64,000 bases of DNA from Bacteriovorax sp. PP10 (lineage in GTDB: Bacteria > Bdellovibrionota > Bacteriovoracia > Bacteriovoracales > Bacteriovoracaceae). Within the stretch, counting starts at the first letter, position 1; every line of letters begins with the position of its first letter. The translations under genes were made by a program, and so were the position numbers. The stretch lies in contig NZ_JAYGJQ010000001.1 in NCBI RefSeq assembly GCF_035013165.1, positions 1,116,001 through 1,180,000 on the forward strand, given 5' to 3'. Shown here one piece after another: positions 42,240 through 51,324 of this stretch. The notes beneath the pieces were generated by a model that searched no databases, was not told the origin of the DNA, and saw only the letters and a list, made by a program, of their open reading frames with translations.

Positions 42240-43967
42240 ATGTTGATGCGTCATCTAGCTTTCTTATTTGTATTTATTTTTTCACTACAGACCTATGCTC
42301 AGGTTCCTGTTTCAGTCATTAATAAAGCATTAGCACAGTCTAAACCGAAAGTAGCAGAGGTGCCCCCTGCAGCAGAGACGTCATACATCCGTTATGAAGA
42401 ACTGGAAAAATTAAAAAGCCCACGCGAAACTATGAGAACCTTTGTTGAGTCGATGGAAGAAGTTAAAAAAGCGACTGGCTCTTCTCGAGCTTATTTTGAT
42501 CAAGCAGCAAGGACTTTCAATCTTTCACGTATTGATGAAAGTCTTCGTGAGATGACTGGAAGACAGGCAGCTGAAAAATTAATCAACACTCTTGATCGTA
42601 TTACAAAAATTGATTTCAACCATATTCCCGATGATCCTAATGGATCAAAGTGGTACTTCAGAAAACAGTCTCTCACTGAAGGCAGTAAAACAATTGAAGC
42701 TGAAATCGCTATTGAAAAAAATGCAGATGGTGCCTGGAGATTTACTCCTGAAACAGTGAGTACGATTGGGAATCTTTATACTTCTATTTCACACTTAGGT
42801 GTAGTGGAAGGAGTTGTTGAATACAAAAACTGGAAGACGCGCTTAAAGGGTCATTTACCAGCATGGACTTCTGAAGAACTACTGATGTTTACGAAAGGGC
42901 AATGGTTGGGATTCTTATTTATTTTCTCAGTAGGAATTTTGGCCCTTAGTTTAATTCGCTACCTGACAACTTTATACATCCGAGCATTAGTTAAAAAAGA
43001 GTCTTTAAACTTTAAAGAAAAAGATCATTACAAGGCCACACTACCATTTGGTTTGTTAGCTTTCTCTCTAGTGGGCATGGGTGGTATTCGTTTACTTGAG
43101 TTAGATCTCGACAGCTACGCCGTTCTTATCCGCGCTTTTTATATTCTTATCGCCGTCACATCAGTTTGGTCTGCCGTAAAAATTGTAGACTTAATTACCT
43201 TACACTTTGTGAAGATCGCGAAAGACACTCACAACAAGTTTGATGATGTTCTCGTTCCGATGCTCTCTAAAACTTCGAAAGTTTTAGTTATGGCCTTCGG
43301 TACTATACTGGTGGCCCACAGTTTAACTTTTGATATCGGCAGCATTCTTGCCGGTCTGGGAATCGGGGGGGTGGCCGTTGCTCTTGCTGCAAAAGATACG
43401 ATTTCAAATCTCTTTGGATCGGTCACAGTTATTATGGACCGCCCATTTTTAATCGGCGATTACGTATCGTTAGATAAAGGTTTAGAAGGAACAGTTGAAG
43501 AGGTCGGTTTTAGGAGTACACGTATCAGAACTCCTCATCAGTCACTGGTCAGTATTCCCAATAACGTTTTAGCAAACATGGCGATTGATAACTTTGGAAT
43601 GAGAGGGTCGAGACGCTTTAAAACTTTTCTGCAAATGGACTACTCAACTCCGGTTGAGAAACTTGAAGAGTTCTGTGAGCGCTTAAGATACTTATGTAAA
43701 ATTCACCCGATCATTAATCCAGACACGGCACAAATCTACGTTAACGATATGACGGATAAATCCATTAATATTTTACTGACCGTATTTTTTAAAACAACTG
43801 ATGGGAATGTTGAATTGGAAGAAAGACATAAACTGCTTATGGAAATCCTAAAGCTCGCCAATGAAGTGGGTGTTCGATTCGCGTTTCCGACAAATACGAT
43901 GCTACTTGCACCAACTGACGAGCTTCAAAATTTTAAAGAGGCAAGAGCTTCGAATTCTTCGCTCTAA
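42240..43967 (+). CDS. MscS-family mechanosensitive channel with a long periplasmic N-terminus
   Basis: A 575-residue protein with signal MLMRHLAFLFVFIFSLQTYA, a soluble region of about 200 residues, then three to five helices and the MscS core. The pore helix and beta-domain read AGLGIGGVAVALAAKDTISNL (residues split here as GLGIGGVAVALAAKD) and LFGSVTVIMDRPFLIGDYV, followed by VEEVGFRSTRIRT. It opens under osmotic downshock. Start at 42240 has AAGGAA 9 nt upstream; starts at 42177 (TTG) and 42210 (ATG) are possible but would hide the signal peptide. Confidence 0.9.
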   Translation: MLMRHLAFLFVFIFSLQTYAQVPVSVINKALAQSKPKVAEVPPAAETSYIRYEELEKLKSPRETMRTFVESMEEVKKATGSSRAYFDQAARTFNLSRIDESLREMTGRQAAEKLINTLDRITKIDFNHIPDDPNGSKWYFRKQSLTEGSKTIEAEIAIEKNADGAWRFTPETVSTIGNLYTSISHLGVVEGVVEYKNWKTRLKGHLPAWTSEELLMFTKGQWLGFLFIFSVGILALSLIRYLTTLYIRALVKKESLNFKEKDHYKATLPFGLLAFSLVGMGGIRLLELDLDSYAVLIRAFYILIAVTSVWSAVKIVDLITLHFVKIAKDTHNKFDDVLVPMLSKTSKVLVMAFGTILVAHSLTFDIGSILAGLGIGGVAVALAAKDTISNLFGSVTVIMDRPFLIGDYVSLDKGLEGTVEEVGFRSTRIRTPHQSLVSIPNNVLANMAIDNFGMRGSRRFKTFLQMDYSTPVEKLEEFCERLRYLCKIHPIINPDTAQIYVNDMTDKSINILLTVFFKTTDGNVELEERHKLLMEILKLANEVGVRFAFPTNTMLLAPTDELQNFKEARASNSSL

Positions 43968-43986
43968 AATAAAAACTTATAACTAA

Positions 43987-44436
43987 CTAAAGTGGAGTTT
44001 CTTTATCGCCGTAAAGAACACCGTCTACGATCGTGAATCCATCAGCGTGTGGACCATGTGGATCGAAGTGAGTCCAGTGAACCATACCTTGTCCAACTCT
44101 TAGGAATTCTCCACATACAGTTGTTACTTTTCCAACAACAAGAGGGATGCGACCGAATTCAAGGTTGCTTACGATTTGAAGAGTGATGTCTTTATCAACT
44201 TTCATATTGTATTTTTGGTGTTGAAGACCACTGTTATCTTCTTTTCCAATTTGTGCGATTGTCCCAGTTACTAAAACCTGAGTTTTTTCACCTTTGTGAT
44301 TGGCCATAACACTTCTTAAGCGAGCGATGCTTCCATCAACTACGTTACCTTTAAAATCTTTACACTCAACAGTTGGCTGTGCAGAAAATGCAGACAGAGA
44401 CAGGGCAAGTAGCAGGCCTGTAAAAAGAGCTTTCAT
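43987..44436 (-). CDS. secreted DUF3465-family protein
   Basis: A 149-residue exported protein (signal MKALFTGLLLALSLSAFSA). It contains NSGLQHQKYNMKV, PLVVGKVTTVCGEF and HWTHFDPHGPHADGF, the typical end of DUF3465 proteins (VHWTHHDPxGxHxxG). The fold is likely an OB-type barrel with possible metal-binding His residues; the role is unknown. A GAGG SD precedes the ATG. Confidence 0.83.
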   Translation of the reverse strand: MKALFTGLLLALSLSAFSAQPTVECKDFKGNVVDGSIARLRSVMANHKGEKTQVLVTGTIAQIGKEDNSGLQHQKYNMKVDKDITLQIVSNLEFGRIPLVVGKVTTVCGEFLRVGQGMVHWTHFDPHGPHADGFTIVDGVLYGDKETPL

Positions 44437-44493
44437 GTGTGAACCTCACAATAAATGTTAGGAGGCAAACTTAAAGAAGTTCTAAAGAGCCGT

Positions 44494-45399
44494 CTACTTT
44501 TTTATGAGCTTTCTAGTCCCTGTAAGATTTTGTCCGATTCCATCTAAATAAGCATTGTAGCGTAGTGTGATTTTTTGGTTAGGACCCATATTTTCCTTAG
44601 CAATAATCTTCTCATAGGCTTCAGCGTTAATTGGAAACGCCGTGACAAGAAATTCTTTATTCATAGCGTGATCTATAGTGGAATAAATAAGCAAATAGTC
44701 ATTTTCTTCAACTAGAATTTTCACTGGGAAACGTACTAATGTTGTCACTAAAGTATGGCCTTTAATTTCTTCTTCAACTCTATCAACTGCAAGCTTCGCG
44801 TAATCATAAGTGAACACTTCATTCGAAACATTTTTCAGTAAATTTAGTTCTGTTTTATTTTTAAACGCCAGCATTCCAGAAAAATAAGTCACGTTAGAAA
44901 GAAGTCCACCATCAATGGCCTCAGGAGAAAAACTATTTCCACTCATCGAAAAAGCAGTGTTAAGTGTGGGAGCAATCCATCTCTTTCTTTTGTATCCATA
45001 AGGAGTGTTGATCGTGCTGAAAAGGTATCCATAGGTATGCATGATTCCCGCATGGACAATTTTATTGTCATTTTTAATATTGAAGAGTCTTTGCAGGTCT
45101 TCAATAATTTTATCATCGACGATTTTCTTTTTAGCGCCGGAATCAAAATTCACACTTTTTCCCCAAAACATAGCGACGTAGGGGTCTTTAGAGTCTTTTA
45201 GAATTTGATTATAGAGAGCAGGATTGTTCTCTTCAAGAATGTTTAAAATTGAAGTCTGCCATTCAGTCGAATCTAGTGCCATGTCATTCCAGTACTGGTC
45301 TTCCTTTGGCGTGTGGCCCGTTATATTGCGTGTTTTTTTATGAGCACACGATAAAGTGATAAGAAGAGTGACCAGGCATAATAGTATTTTTGTTTTCAT
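44494..45399 (-). CDS. lipoprotein of unknown function
   Basis: A 301-residue protein with lipoprotein signal ending ITLSC (Cys18). The mature protein is rich in Lys, Asn and Ile, has a central GYLFSTINTPYGYKRKRW segment and ends in GTRKLIKK. No domain is recognised. It lies 57 bp upstream of the DUF3465 gene on the same strand and could be co-transcribed. Confidence 0.72.
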   Translation of the reverse strand: MKTKILLCLVTLLITLSCAHKKTRNITGHTPKEDQYWNDMALDSTEWQTSILNILEENNPALYNQILKDSKDPYVAMFWGKSVNFDSGAKKKIVDDKIIEDLQRLFNIKNDNKIVHAGIMHTYGYLFSTINTPYGYKRKRWIAPTLNTAFSMSGNSFSPEAIDGGLLSNVTYFSGMLAFKNKTELNLLKNVSNEVFTYDYAKLAVDRVEEEIKGHTLVTTLVRFPVKILVEENDYLLIYSTIDHAMNKEFLVTAFPINAEAYEKIIAKENMGPNQKITLRYNAYLDGIGQNLTGTRKLIKK

Positions 45400-45605
45400 G
45401 CTTAATAATCTCTCACAGGACGACTTACGTTGTCCTCAGAAAATGGGCACTTCAAGTAATAAAAAGTTCGTACTAATTCCCTATAAGGCACCGATTTCTG
45501 AGTGTCCCAATGGAAAACTTCAGAATAATGCAAAACACACCTATACTGAGTCCATCGCATCTACTAACCAAACCATCCAGTAGGTCAGCGATAGGAGTTA
45601 CGTCT

Positions 45606-45851
45606 ATGCATATGACAAGAAATAACGAGACACCAAATCAGTACTCTTACGGGAGTTTAGCTCTGATGCTGGTAACAGTTTTTGCGATCGCTGATGCAAT
45701 GACTGGAGGTCTTCTAAGAGAGTCTGTTATTGGAAATGCGAAAGAATATGCTGTGGCCGCGGCCCTTGTGATTGCGACTGTTGGAGTTTATGCCTCAGAT
45801 GGATCACCCGGACTTGTATTCGTGCGCGCTTGCTCACGCCATAAATTATGA
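45606..45851 (+). CDS. small membrane protein of unknown function
   Basis: An 81-residue protein with two hydrophobic helices (YGSLALMLVTVFAIADAM and EYAVAAALVIATVGVYA). The start at 45606 has AGGAG (45593-45597) 8 nt upstream; an in-frame ATG at 45510 has no good SD. A bidirectional terminator follows. A short hairpin (AGGACGAC/GTTGTCCT, 45417-45436) lies upstream. No homologue recognised; it may be a real small protein or weakly translated. Confidence 0.6.
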   Translation: MHMTRNNETPNQYSYGSLALMLVTVFAIADAMTGGLLRESVIGNAKEYAVAAALVIATVGVYASDGSPGLVFVRACSRHKL

Positions 45852-45877
45852 AGAAGAACAGTTCAACATAGATGTTT

Positions 45878-45912
45878 AAAAAAGGGCCAATCGTAATGAT
45901 CGGCCCTTTTTT
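45878..45912. terminator. bidirectional Rho-independent terminator
   Basis: GGGCCAATC and GATCGGCCC pair with one mismatch around a 5-nt loop, flanked by six A before and six T after, so it can stop transcription from both strands. It separates the small membrane protein gene from the convergent agmatinase-family gene. Confidence 0.9.
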
Positions 45913-45928
45913 ATTTATCTTTGAACGA

Positions 45929-47065
45929 CTATCTAATCTTAATGTGTCCCATCGAAGCTAAACACGCCGACGTCATCTTATAAAGTAATCTCATCCCAAC
46001 GTTAGCATCCCATTCATCAGCGTTCTTAGGGTTAGGAGCAACCTCTACAAGGTCAAATCCAACCAACTGTCTGCCTGAACGAACCACTTCATTGATTAGG
46101 TAGATAACTTCAGGATAATCCAATCCACCTGGCACCGGAGTTCCTGTGTTAGGGCAGAAGCGTGGATCAAGTCCGTCGATATCAAATGAGATGTAAACCT
46201 GCTTAGGAAGTTTCGCTACAATCTCTTGAGCGATTTTCATAAACGATTCACCGTTAAGTTTTCTTTGAGCTAAAACCTGATCGAAGTAAATATCGATTTT
46301 TTTATTGTCTCTTGTGTACTCGAATTCCTGCTCGCAGAAATCGCGAATCCCCACCTGAACCAGCTTTCCAACTTTAGGAAGTTTTTCCATCACGTTGTGC
46401 ATGATTGTCGCGTGAGAGTTTTCAAATCCCATGTAAGCAATACGCGTGTCTGAGTGAGCATCAAAGTGAAGCACTCCCATTCCCGGGTATTTTTCAGAGT
46501 AAGCTTTAATCGCTCCAAATGGAGTCGCGTGGTCACCACCAACAACAACAGAAATTTGGTTATTATCAAGGTGTGCTTTTGTTTGAGCATAAACTTCGTC
46601 GTTTAAAACTTCGCAAATCTCATTAACTTTTTTAAGAGCAGCTTGAAGTGTTTTACTTTTTGCCATTGTCTCATCATCAGCGTCGATGATTTTTTTAGCG
46701 AGAGCACGCCCTTCAGTATTTAATTTTTTAATTTTTGCACTTTCTTTTTTCATGAAGAGACCAGCTTGGTAAGCGTCTACATAATCAAGATCGAAAAAAT
46801 CGATTTGTTCTGATGCTTGTAAAATCGCCCCTGGACCTTTTGACGTTCCTGCCTGGTATGACGTCGTTACGTCCCAAGGGATTGGAAGGAAAACAACTTT
46901 GGCTTCGCTTTCTTTAAAAGGAAGACCATAGATTCCGTCAGCAGCTGTTGCTTTTGCGTTGGGGTCAATAATTGTGCGTTCTGCTTTTGCTGCCACTTTT
47001 TTTGCAGGAGCTTTTGTTGCAGTAGGCTTTTTTGCAGGAGTTTTTTTCATTACTTTTTTTGTCAT
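45929..47065 (-). CDS. agmatinase/arginase-family ureohydrolase with a Lys/Ala-rich N-terminus
   Basis: A 378-residue ureohydrolase. Dimanganese ligands lie in GGDHA, DAHSDTR and SFDIDGLDP; PIPWDVTTSYQAGTSKGP is a typical start. Members hydrolyse agmatine, arginine, guanidinobutyrate or guanidinopropionate; agmatinase is the best guess from overall length and DxH pattern. The first about 30 residues (KKTPAKKPTATKAPAKKVAA) form a basic, low-complexity tail like histone H1, absent from SpeB (306 residues). It uses ATG with an AGAGA SD-like stretch. Confidence 0.88.
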   Translation of the reverse strand: MTKKVMKKTPAKKPTATKAPAKKVAAKAERTIIDPNAKATAADGIYGLPFKESEAKVVFLPIPWDVTTSYQAGTSKGPGAILQASEQIDFFDLDYVDAYQAGLFMKKESAKIKKLNTEGRALAKKIIDADDETMAKSKTLQAALKKVNEICEVLNDEVYAQTKAHLDNNQISVVVGGDHATPFGAIKAYSEKYPGMGVLHFDAHSDTRIAYMGFENSHATIMHNVMEKLPKVGKLVQVGIRDFCEQEFEYTRDNKKIDIYFDQVLAQRKLNGESFMKIAQEIVAKLPKQVYISFDIDGLDPRFCPNTGTPVPGGLDYPEVIYLINEVVRSGRQLVGFDLVEVAPNPKNADEWDANVGMRLLYKMTSACLASMGHIKIR

Positions 47066-47140
47066 AACAATCTCTTTCTTTTTCTCGTTAATCTCGTCAT
47101 ACTTTTATGAATAATGGAGATTATCACAGGGAGAGTGTCT

Positions 47141-47860
47141 ATGCGAAAAATTTTTGGTCCAATTTGCCTGATTGTTTTACTAGGCCTGTCTGTGAACGCG
47201 ATTGCCAATGACGTTCGTTTAATTTCTGTGACTGGCCTTGTTGAAAAATCATTTCAACCAGATATCGTTCGTTTAAATGTCACAGTATGGGGAAAAGGCG
47301 AGTCTGCTAAAAAAGCACAGGCCAACAACCAGGCCGGATACGAAATTTTAAAGAAGAGTTTAGACTCTTTTAAAGTTAAAAAAGAAGACGCTCAAACCAG
47401 CAATTACGAATTAAATCCTGAGTATGTTTACGATCAAAAAACAAATAAAAATAATATCTCTGGTTACAATGCTAATCAGGGACTCGTTATCACTCTGAGA
47501 AAGATTGAAGACGCAGGTCCTTTCCTGGATTCAATCACAACGAATTCAAAATCAATGACTGGTGGAGTGAATGTAAACTCACTTGGATTTGACTTAGATA
47601 AAAGAGTGGATGAAGAGCGCGCACTATTAGCAGACGCGGTAAGAGCAGCCGAGGCCCAAGCTGAAATTTTAGCACGTGCGGCGAAAGTAAAACTAAAAGG
47701 TATTTACAGGCTCTCACCACGCGGAGCAAATCCTCCGATCCCAACATATGGTGGAGCCATTATGAAATCAGCAGCGATGAGAGCAAACGATGCTACGCAA
47801 TTAATGAGTGGTGAAGTTAAAGTGTCTGGAGAAGTCGCAGCGGATTATATTGTAGAGTAA
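47141..47860 (+). CDS. SIMPL-domain (DUF541) secreted protein
   Basis: A 239-residue exported protein. VTGLVEKSFQPDIVRLNVTV and a later repeated pattern with KKEDAQTSNYELNPEY are typical for the SIMPL family (BP26/YggE-like), linked to oxidative stress in some bacteria; function poorly known. The start at 47141 follows GGGAG by 7 nt; an upstream in-frame ATG at 47114 lacks a signal-peptide-like start. Divergent from the agmatinase-family gene. Confidence 0.88.
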   Translation: MRKIFGPICLIVLLGLSVNAIANDVRLISVTGLVEKSFQPDIVRLNVTVWGKGESAKKAQANNQAGYEILKKSLDSFKVKKEDAQTSNYELNPEYVYDQKTNKNNISGYNANQGLVITLRKIEDAGPFLDSITTNSKSMTGGVNVNSLGFDLDKRVDEERALLADAVRAAEAQAEILARAAKVKLKGIYRLSPRGANPPIPTYGGAIMKSAAMRANDATQLMSGEVKVSGEVAADYIVE

Positions 47861-47881
47861 GATTTCTCTCTCAATTGTTAG

Positions 47882-47903
47882 AAAGTTTGACTGGTCAAAC
47901 TTT
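47882..47903. promoter_or_regulatory. 22-bp inverted repeat upstream of the di-haem peroxidase gene
   Basis: AAAGTTTGAC-TG-GTCAAACTTT has 10-bp perfect arms separated by 2 bp, 24 bp before the peroxidase ATG. There is no T-run after it, so it is unlikely to be a terminator of the SIMPL gene. Its core TTTGA-N4-TCAAA has the layout of sites for CRP/FNR-family regulators; an operator is a plausible inference. Confidence 0.5.
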
Positions 47904-47927
47904 GCTTGGGTCACTAGCATATTGCCC

Positions 47928-49238
47928 ATGACATTCAACAAACACTCTCTATATTCAATGGCCCTAGGTTTAACTCTAGGGCTTATAAGTTCAAACGCTT
48001 CCGCAGACCCAGTTGATGATTTTATTTATCAAAGACTAAGAGTTTTCGGCATTGGGAAATATGAAACACTTCCGGTGAACAATGCTCCTGACTATCAAGC
48101 GCGAATTGAATTAGGTCGCAAGCTTTTCATGGATCCGAACCTTTCGGGAAATAAAAATATCAGCTGTCTTACTTGCCACACTCCAATGACAGGATTGAGT
48201 GATGGGCGCGCGCTTTCTCAAACGGAAGATGGGCAACGTGTTCTAAGAAGAAATGCCAATAGTCTTTATAATGTCGGTGATCCTCAAAATAAATTTATGT
48301 TCTGGGATGGGCGTGTTCATTACAGTCCAGCTAAGAAAATTTTTACCACTCCAGAGCCTGCGTTTAATGGTGAAAATCCTGTCGCAAAAGAAATTACTTC
48401 TGTTATGCAAAGTGCACTTTCTGCTCAATCCATTTTTCCCATCGTAAACTCCGATGAAATGAGAGGGCGTCGTGGTGACAATGAAATCGCTAATGCTAAA
48501 ACAGATCTGGAAGCTTGGGACTTAATTGTAAAGAGACTCACAAACGATAAAAACAGCAAGTACATTGATCTCTTTAAACGTGCCTATCCCACAGTGGAAA
48601 AAGTTAACATCGGCCATGTTGGTGAAGCTATGGGCGTTTTCATGCGCGAGAGTTTCCAATCGAATGGATCTCCTTTTAATCGATATGCAGCAGGAGATAC
48701 TACAGCTTTAAATGCTCAACAAAAAAGAGGACTGCAAGTTTTCATGTCGTCTAACTGTATTGCCTGTCACTCAGGACCGACTCTTGGAAACAATTCTTTT
48801 TTTGCTTCAGTGGGAGTTCCATTTTACGGAGCAAAACCATTCGCGCAGGATAAAGGTCGCGCAGAAGTGACTAACGAAAAATTTAGAACATACTTTTTTA
48901 AAACACCAAGTTTAATCAACGTTGGTTTGTCTGCGCCTTATATGCACAACGGAGCTTTCAAAACTCTTCGCGATGTCATCAATCACTACAATGATATCGA
49001 AACATCAATTACGACTTTTGATATTGGTAATAGAAGAAATGAATTTCCAGTGGAAGTAGAGGTATTGAATTCTCCTGCTGACCTGGGAGCTTTAAGAGCA
49101 TCAATTCAAGCAGGATTTTTGTTATCAGGGCTAGAGCTTGGAACAAGAAGCCTCGATGATCTCGAGGCGTTCTTAAAAGAAGGTTTAACTGATCCTAAGT
49201 GGGACCCAAAAAACTTTAATGGAGCTAGTCCATTCTAG
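47928..49238 (+). CDS. di-haem cytochrome c peroxidase (MauG/CcpA family)
   Basis: A 436-residue exported protein (signal ends near NASA). Two haem-binding CxxCH motifs: CLTCH (80-84) and CIACH (277-281). Other family features are ELGRKLFMDPNLSGNKNISC, FMFWDGR and APYMHNGAFKTLRDVINHYN. It reduces hydrogen peroxide in the periplasm or oxidises a protein partner. ATG at 47928 is preferred to the TTG at 47922. It overlaps the convergent sulfatase-fold gene by 14 bp. It is longer than typical CcpA (about 320-340). Confidence 0.92.
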   Translation: MTFNKHSLYSMALGLTLGLISSNASADPVDDFIYQRLRVFGIGKYETLPVNNAPDYQARIELGRKLFMDPNLSGNKNISCLTCHTPMTGLSDGRALSQTEDGQRVLRRNANSLYNVGDPQNKFMFWDGRVHYSPAKKIFTTPEPAFNGENPVAKEITSVMQSALSAQSIFPIVNSDEMRGRRGDNEIANAKTDLEAWDLIVKRLTNDKNSKYIDLFKRAYPTVEKVNIGHVGEAMGVFMRESFQSNGSPFNRYAAGDTTALNAQQKRGLQVFMSSNCIACHSGPTLGNNSFFASVGVPFYGAKPFAQDKGRAEVTNEKFRTYFFKTPSLINVGLSAPYMHNGAFKTLRDVINHYNDIETSITTFDIGNRRNEFPVEVEVLNSPADLGALRASIQAGFLLSGLELGTRSLDDLEAFLKEGLTDPKWDPKNFNGASPF

Positions 49239-51237
49239 GGTTGTTGTGAAGCAGGTATCTCGCTGATTCATACAGACCCTTTGTCAGGGTTTCCATTTCC
49301 TTATATTTTTCCGGGTACTGATCTTTTACGTTGATGTCCCCTGGGTTTTCACTGTGCTTAACCAGCTTTCCTTGGCCATTGTAAGGGATGTACTCAAAGT
49401 AAAAATCTTTATCAACTAAGCTGATGTTAAACGGAGCATACCAGTTATAAGAAAAGGCCGCTCTGTACTCATCAAATTTTGGATTGAATAAATCGCGTCC
49501 AAGAGCTCTGGTTTTGTACGGTACTCCTGCAAGTCCAGCAAGCGTCGGCATAACATCCATCTCTGAGGCAATCTTCGTTTCTACACCCGGAGAAATGCGC
49601 TTAGGAGAGTGAATGATAAACGGTACGTGAAAACCATTAGCTAAACTTTTTTGCCAGTCAGGAACGTTTTTAGCGTTGTTATGTGGAAGACCGTGGTCAC
49701 CGAATACAACGAAGATCGTATTGTCATACCAGTCTTCTTTCTTAGCTAATTCAAAGAATTTCCCAAGCGCAAAGTCTTGCAGTCTCATTGCATTGTACTC
49801 TTCAAAAGACTCAAATCCAAAAGCTCTGATCTCTGCTTCTGAAATCTCTTTTGGTGTCTTCACAACAAATCCATCGCTGTCCGCTGGAATTGTATAAGGA
49901 CGGTGGAATCCTGCTGTTTGAATGAAAGCAAAAAATGGTTTTTTATCTTTTGCCAGAGCTGCATTGATATTTTCGTGTGACTCTTTAAATAAGTTTAAGT
50001 CTGAAATCCCCCAAACATCCACACGTGGAGATTTGTATGAGCCTTCTTCAAAAATATTTAAGTTCGGAACGTTGTAACTAAACACTCCGCGGATGTTACC
50101 CCAGTTTGCACTTCCTCCAAGGAAGTAAAATTTATCGTAGTTTTTAAACTCACCCATAATCGTGTGTTGATTAACGATGAAAGGGTTGCGGGAACCCGTT
50201 TTAACTTTTGAAGTGTCAGGAAGACTTGTTACAGCTGCAAAGATTGAACGTGCTGTTGCTACTGTGGGAGTATAGAAATTGCTAAACAGTAATGACTCAT
50301 CCGCAAGTTTATCCAGGTTGGGAGTTGGATTGATTTCCGATCCTCCTAATCCTGTTTTATACCAAGCAAGAGATTCCATAACGATGACAACCACGTTTGG
50401 CTGAGACATGCTTTTTTCATCATTGCCAGGAAAGCTTCGAACAAAATTAAGATTTTTAGCATCAGGTTTATCTACACCTAAGAAATTAGCAACGACTGCA
50501 TAATTCTCGGAAGCTTTATCTTTTTCAAATTCGGCCACTCTGAATGTATAAGTGTCGGTCACATATAAAATCGGATTCAATGAAAGATTAGATGTAAAAG
50601 CATCAGGAGTTGCAAAAGCTTCAGACCATCTTAGTGGATACATCTGGAAACTACCGTAAGTCCCAAGCCCAAAAAGAACCATGAATAACAATCCGCCAGC
50701 AAAGCGAGTCTTATTGTTATTGACTAGAGGAGAACCAACTAACTTAGGAGTTAAAACTTTCACCAAAATAAAAATACAGATTAAAGATAAGGCAATAATC
50801 AGCATTAAAAGTAGTGGCCACGGATATGACTCACGGACCATTTCAAATGAGATTAATGGATTTTTTAAGAACTGAATAACAGTCGCATTCAATCGCGATT
50901 TTAAATAGCCAAAATACCCGACATCAACCACGTATAAAAAGCAGATGATAGTAAACAAGATACTATAGATCCATTTGATCAATCTGACTTTAAAGGCAGG
51001 GTTAAGAGGGATGTTGATAAAGATCATCGCCGGCAATAGAACAAACATCGCTAGACGAATGTCAAAGCGTAAACCAAGACCAAGATTATGGAAGATAAGT
51101 CCGGTGGTTCCTGGAGAGATGTTATCTCTAAAGTAGATTAAAAAACCAAGCCTGAAAATTGTGTACAGGATGATTTGAAAAATCAAAAGTGAATAAAGGA
51201 ACTTCAGTTTCGGGGTGCCAAATAATTTATTTTTCAT
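49225..51237 (-). CDS. LtaS/MdoB-type phosphoglycerol-transferase-like enzyme
   Basis: A 670-residue protein with five N-terminal membrane helices (about 10-210) and a sulfatase-like domain in the periplasm. Conserved: NVVVIVMESLAW, TPNLDKLADESLLFSNFY, TVATARSIFAA (likely nucleophile Thr), FLGGSANWGN, FHRPYTIP and VFGDHGLPH (metal ligands). It belongs to the LTA synthase/MdoB/phosphoethanolamine transferase family and adds phosphoglycerol or another group to envelope glycans or lipids. The substrate cannot be told here. Confidence 0.9.
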   Translation of the reverse strand: MKNKLFGTPKLKFLYSLLIFQIILYTIFRLGFLIYFRDNISPGTTGLIFHNLGLGLRFDIRLAMFVLLPAMIFINIPLNPAFKVRLIKWIYSILFTIICFLYVVDVGYFGYLKSRLNATVIQFLKNPLISFEMVRESYPWPLLLMLIIALSLICIFILVKVLTPKLVGSPLVNNNKTRFAGGLLFMVLFGLGTYGSFQMYPLRWSEAFATPDAFTSNLSLNPILYVTDTYTFRVAEFEKDKASENYAVVANFLGVDKPDAKNLNFVRSFPGNDEKSMSQPNVVVIVMESLAWYKTGLGGSEINPTPNLDKLADESLLFSNFYTPTVATARSIFAAVTSLPDTSKVKTGSRNPFIVNQHTIMGEFKNYDKFYFLGGSANWGNIRGVFSYNVPNLNIFEEGSYKSPRVDVWGISDLNLFKESHENINAALAKDKKPFFAFIQTAGFHRPYTIPADSDGFVVKTPKEISEAEIRAFGFESFEEYNAMRLQDFALGKFFELAKKEDWYDNTIFVVFGDHGLPHNNAKNVPDWQKSLANGFHVPFIIHSPKRISPGVETKIASEMDVMPTLAGLAGVPYKTRALGRDLFNPKFDEYRAAFSYNWYAPFNISLVDKDFYFEYIPYNGQGKLVKHSENPGDINVKDQYPEKYKEMETLTKGLYESARYLLHNNPRMD

Positions 51238-51324
51238 AAGCTATTTATACGCTTGGGCTTGGAAAAATAAAACAATAAAGATAGAGTTAACTATGTTTTT
51301 TTGCACACTTTTAAAGAGGCTCCG

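Noticed and set aside
43987-44460. CRP-type operator TGTGA/TCACA before the DUF3465 gene
   Set aside because: The half-sites are separated by 3 bp, not 6, and they overlap the ribosome-binding site, so a chance match is more likely.
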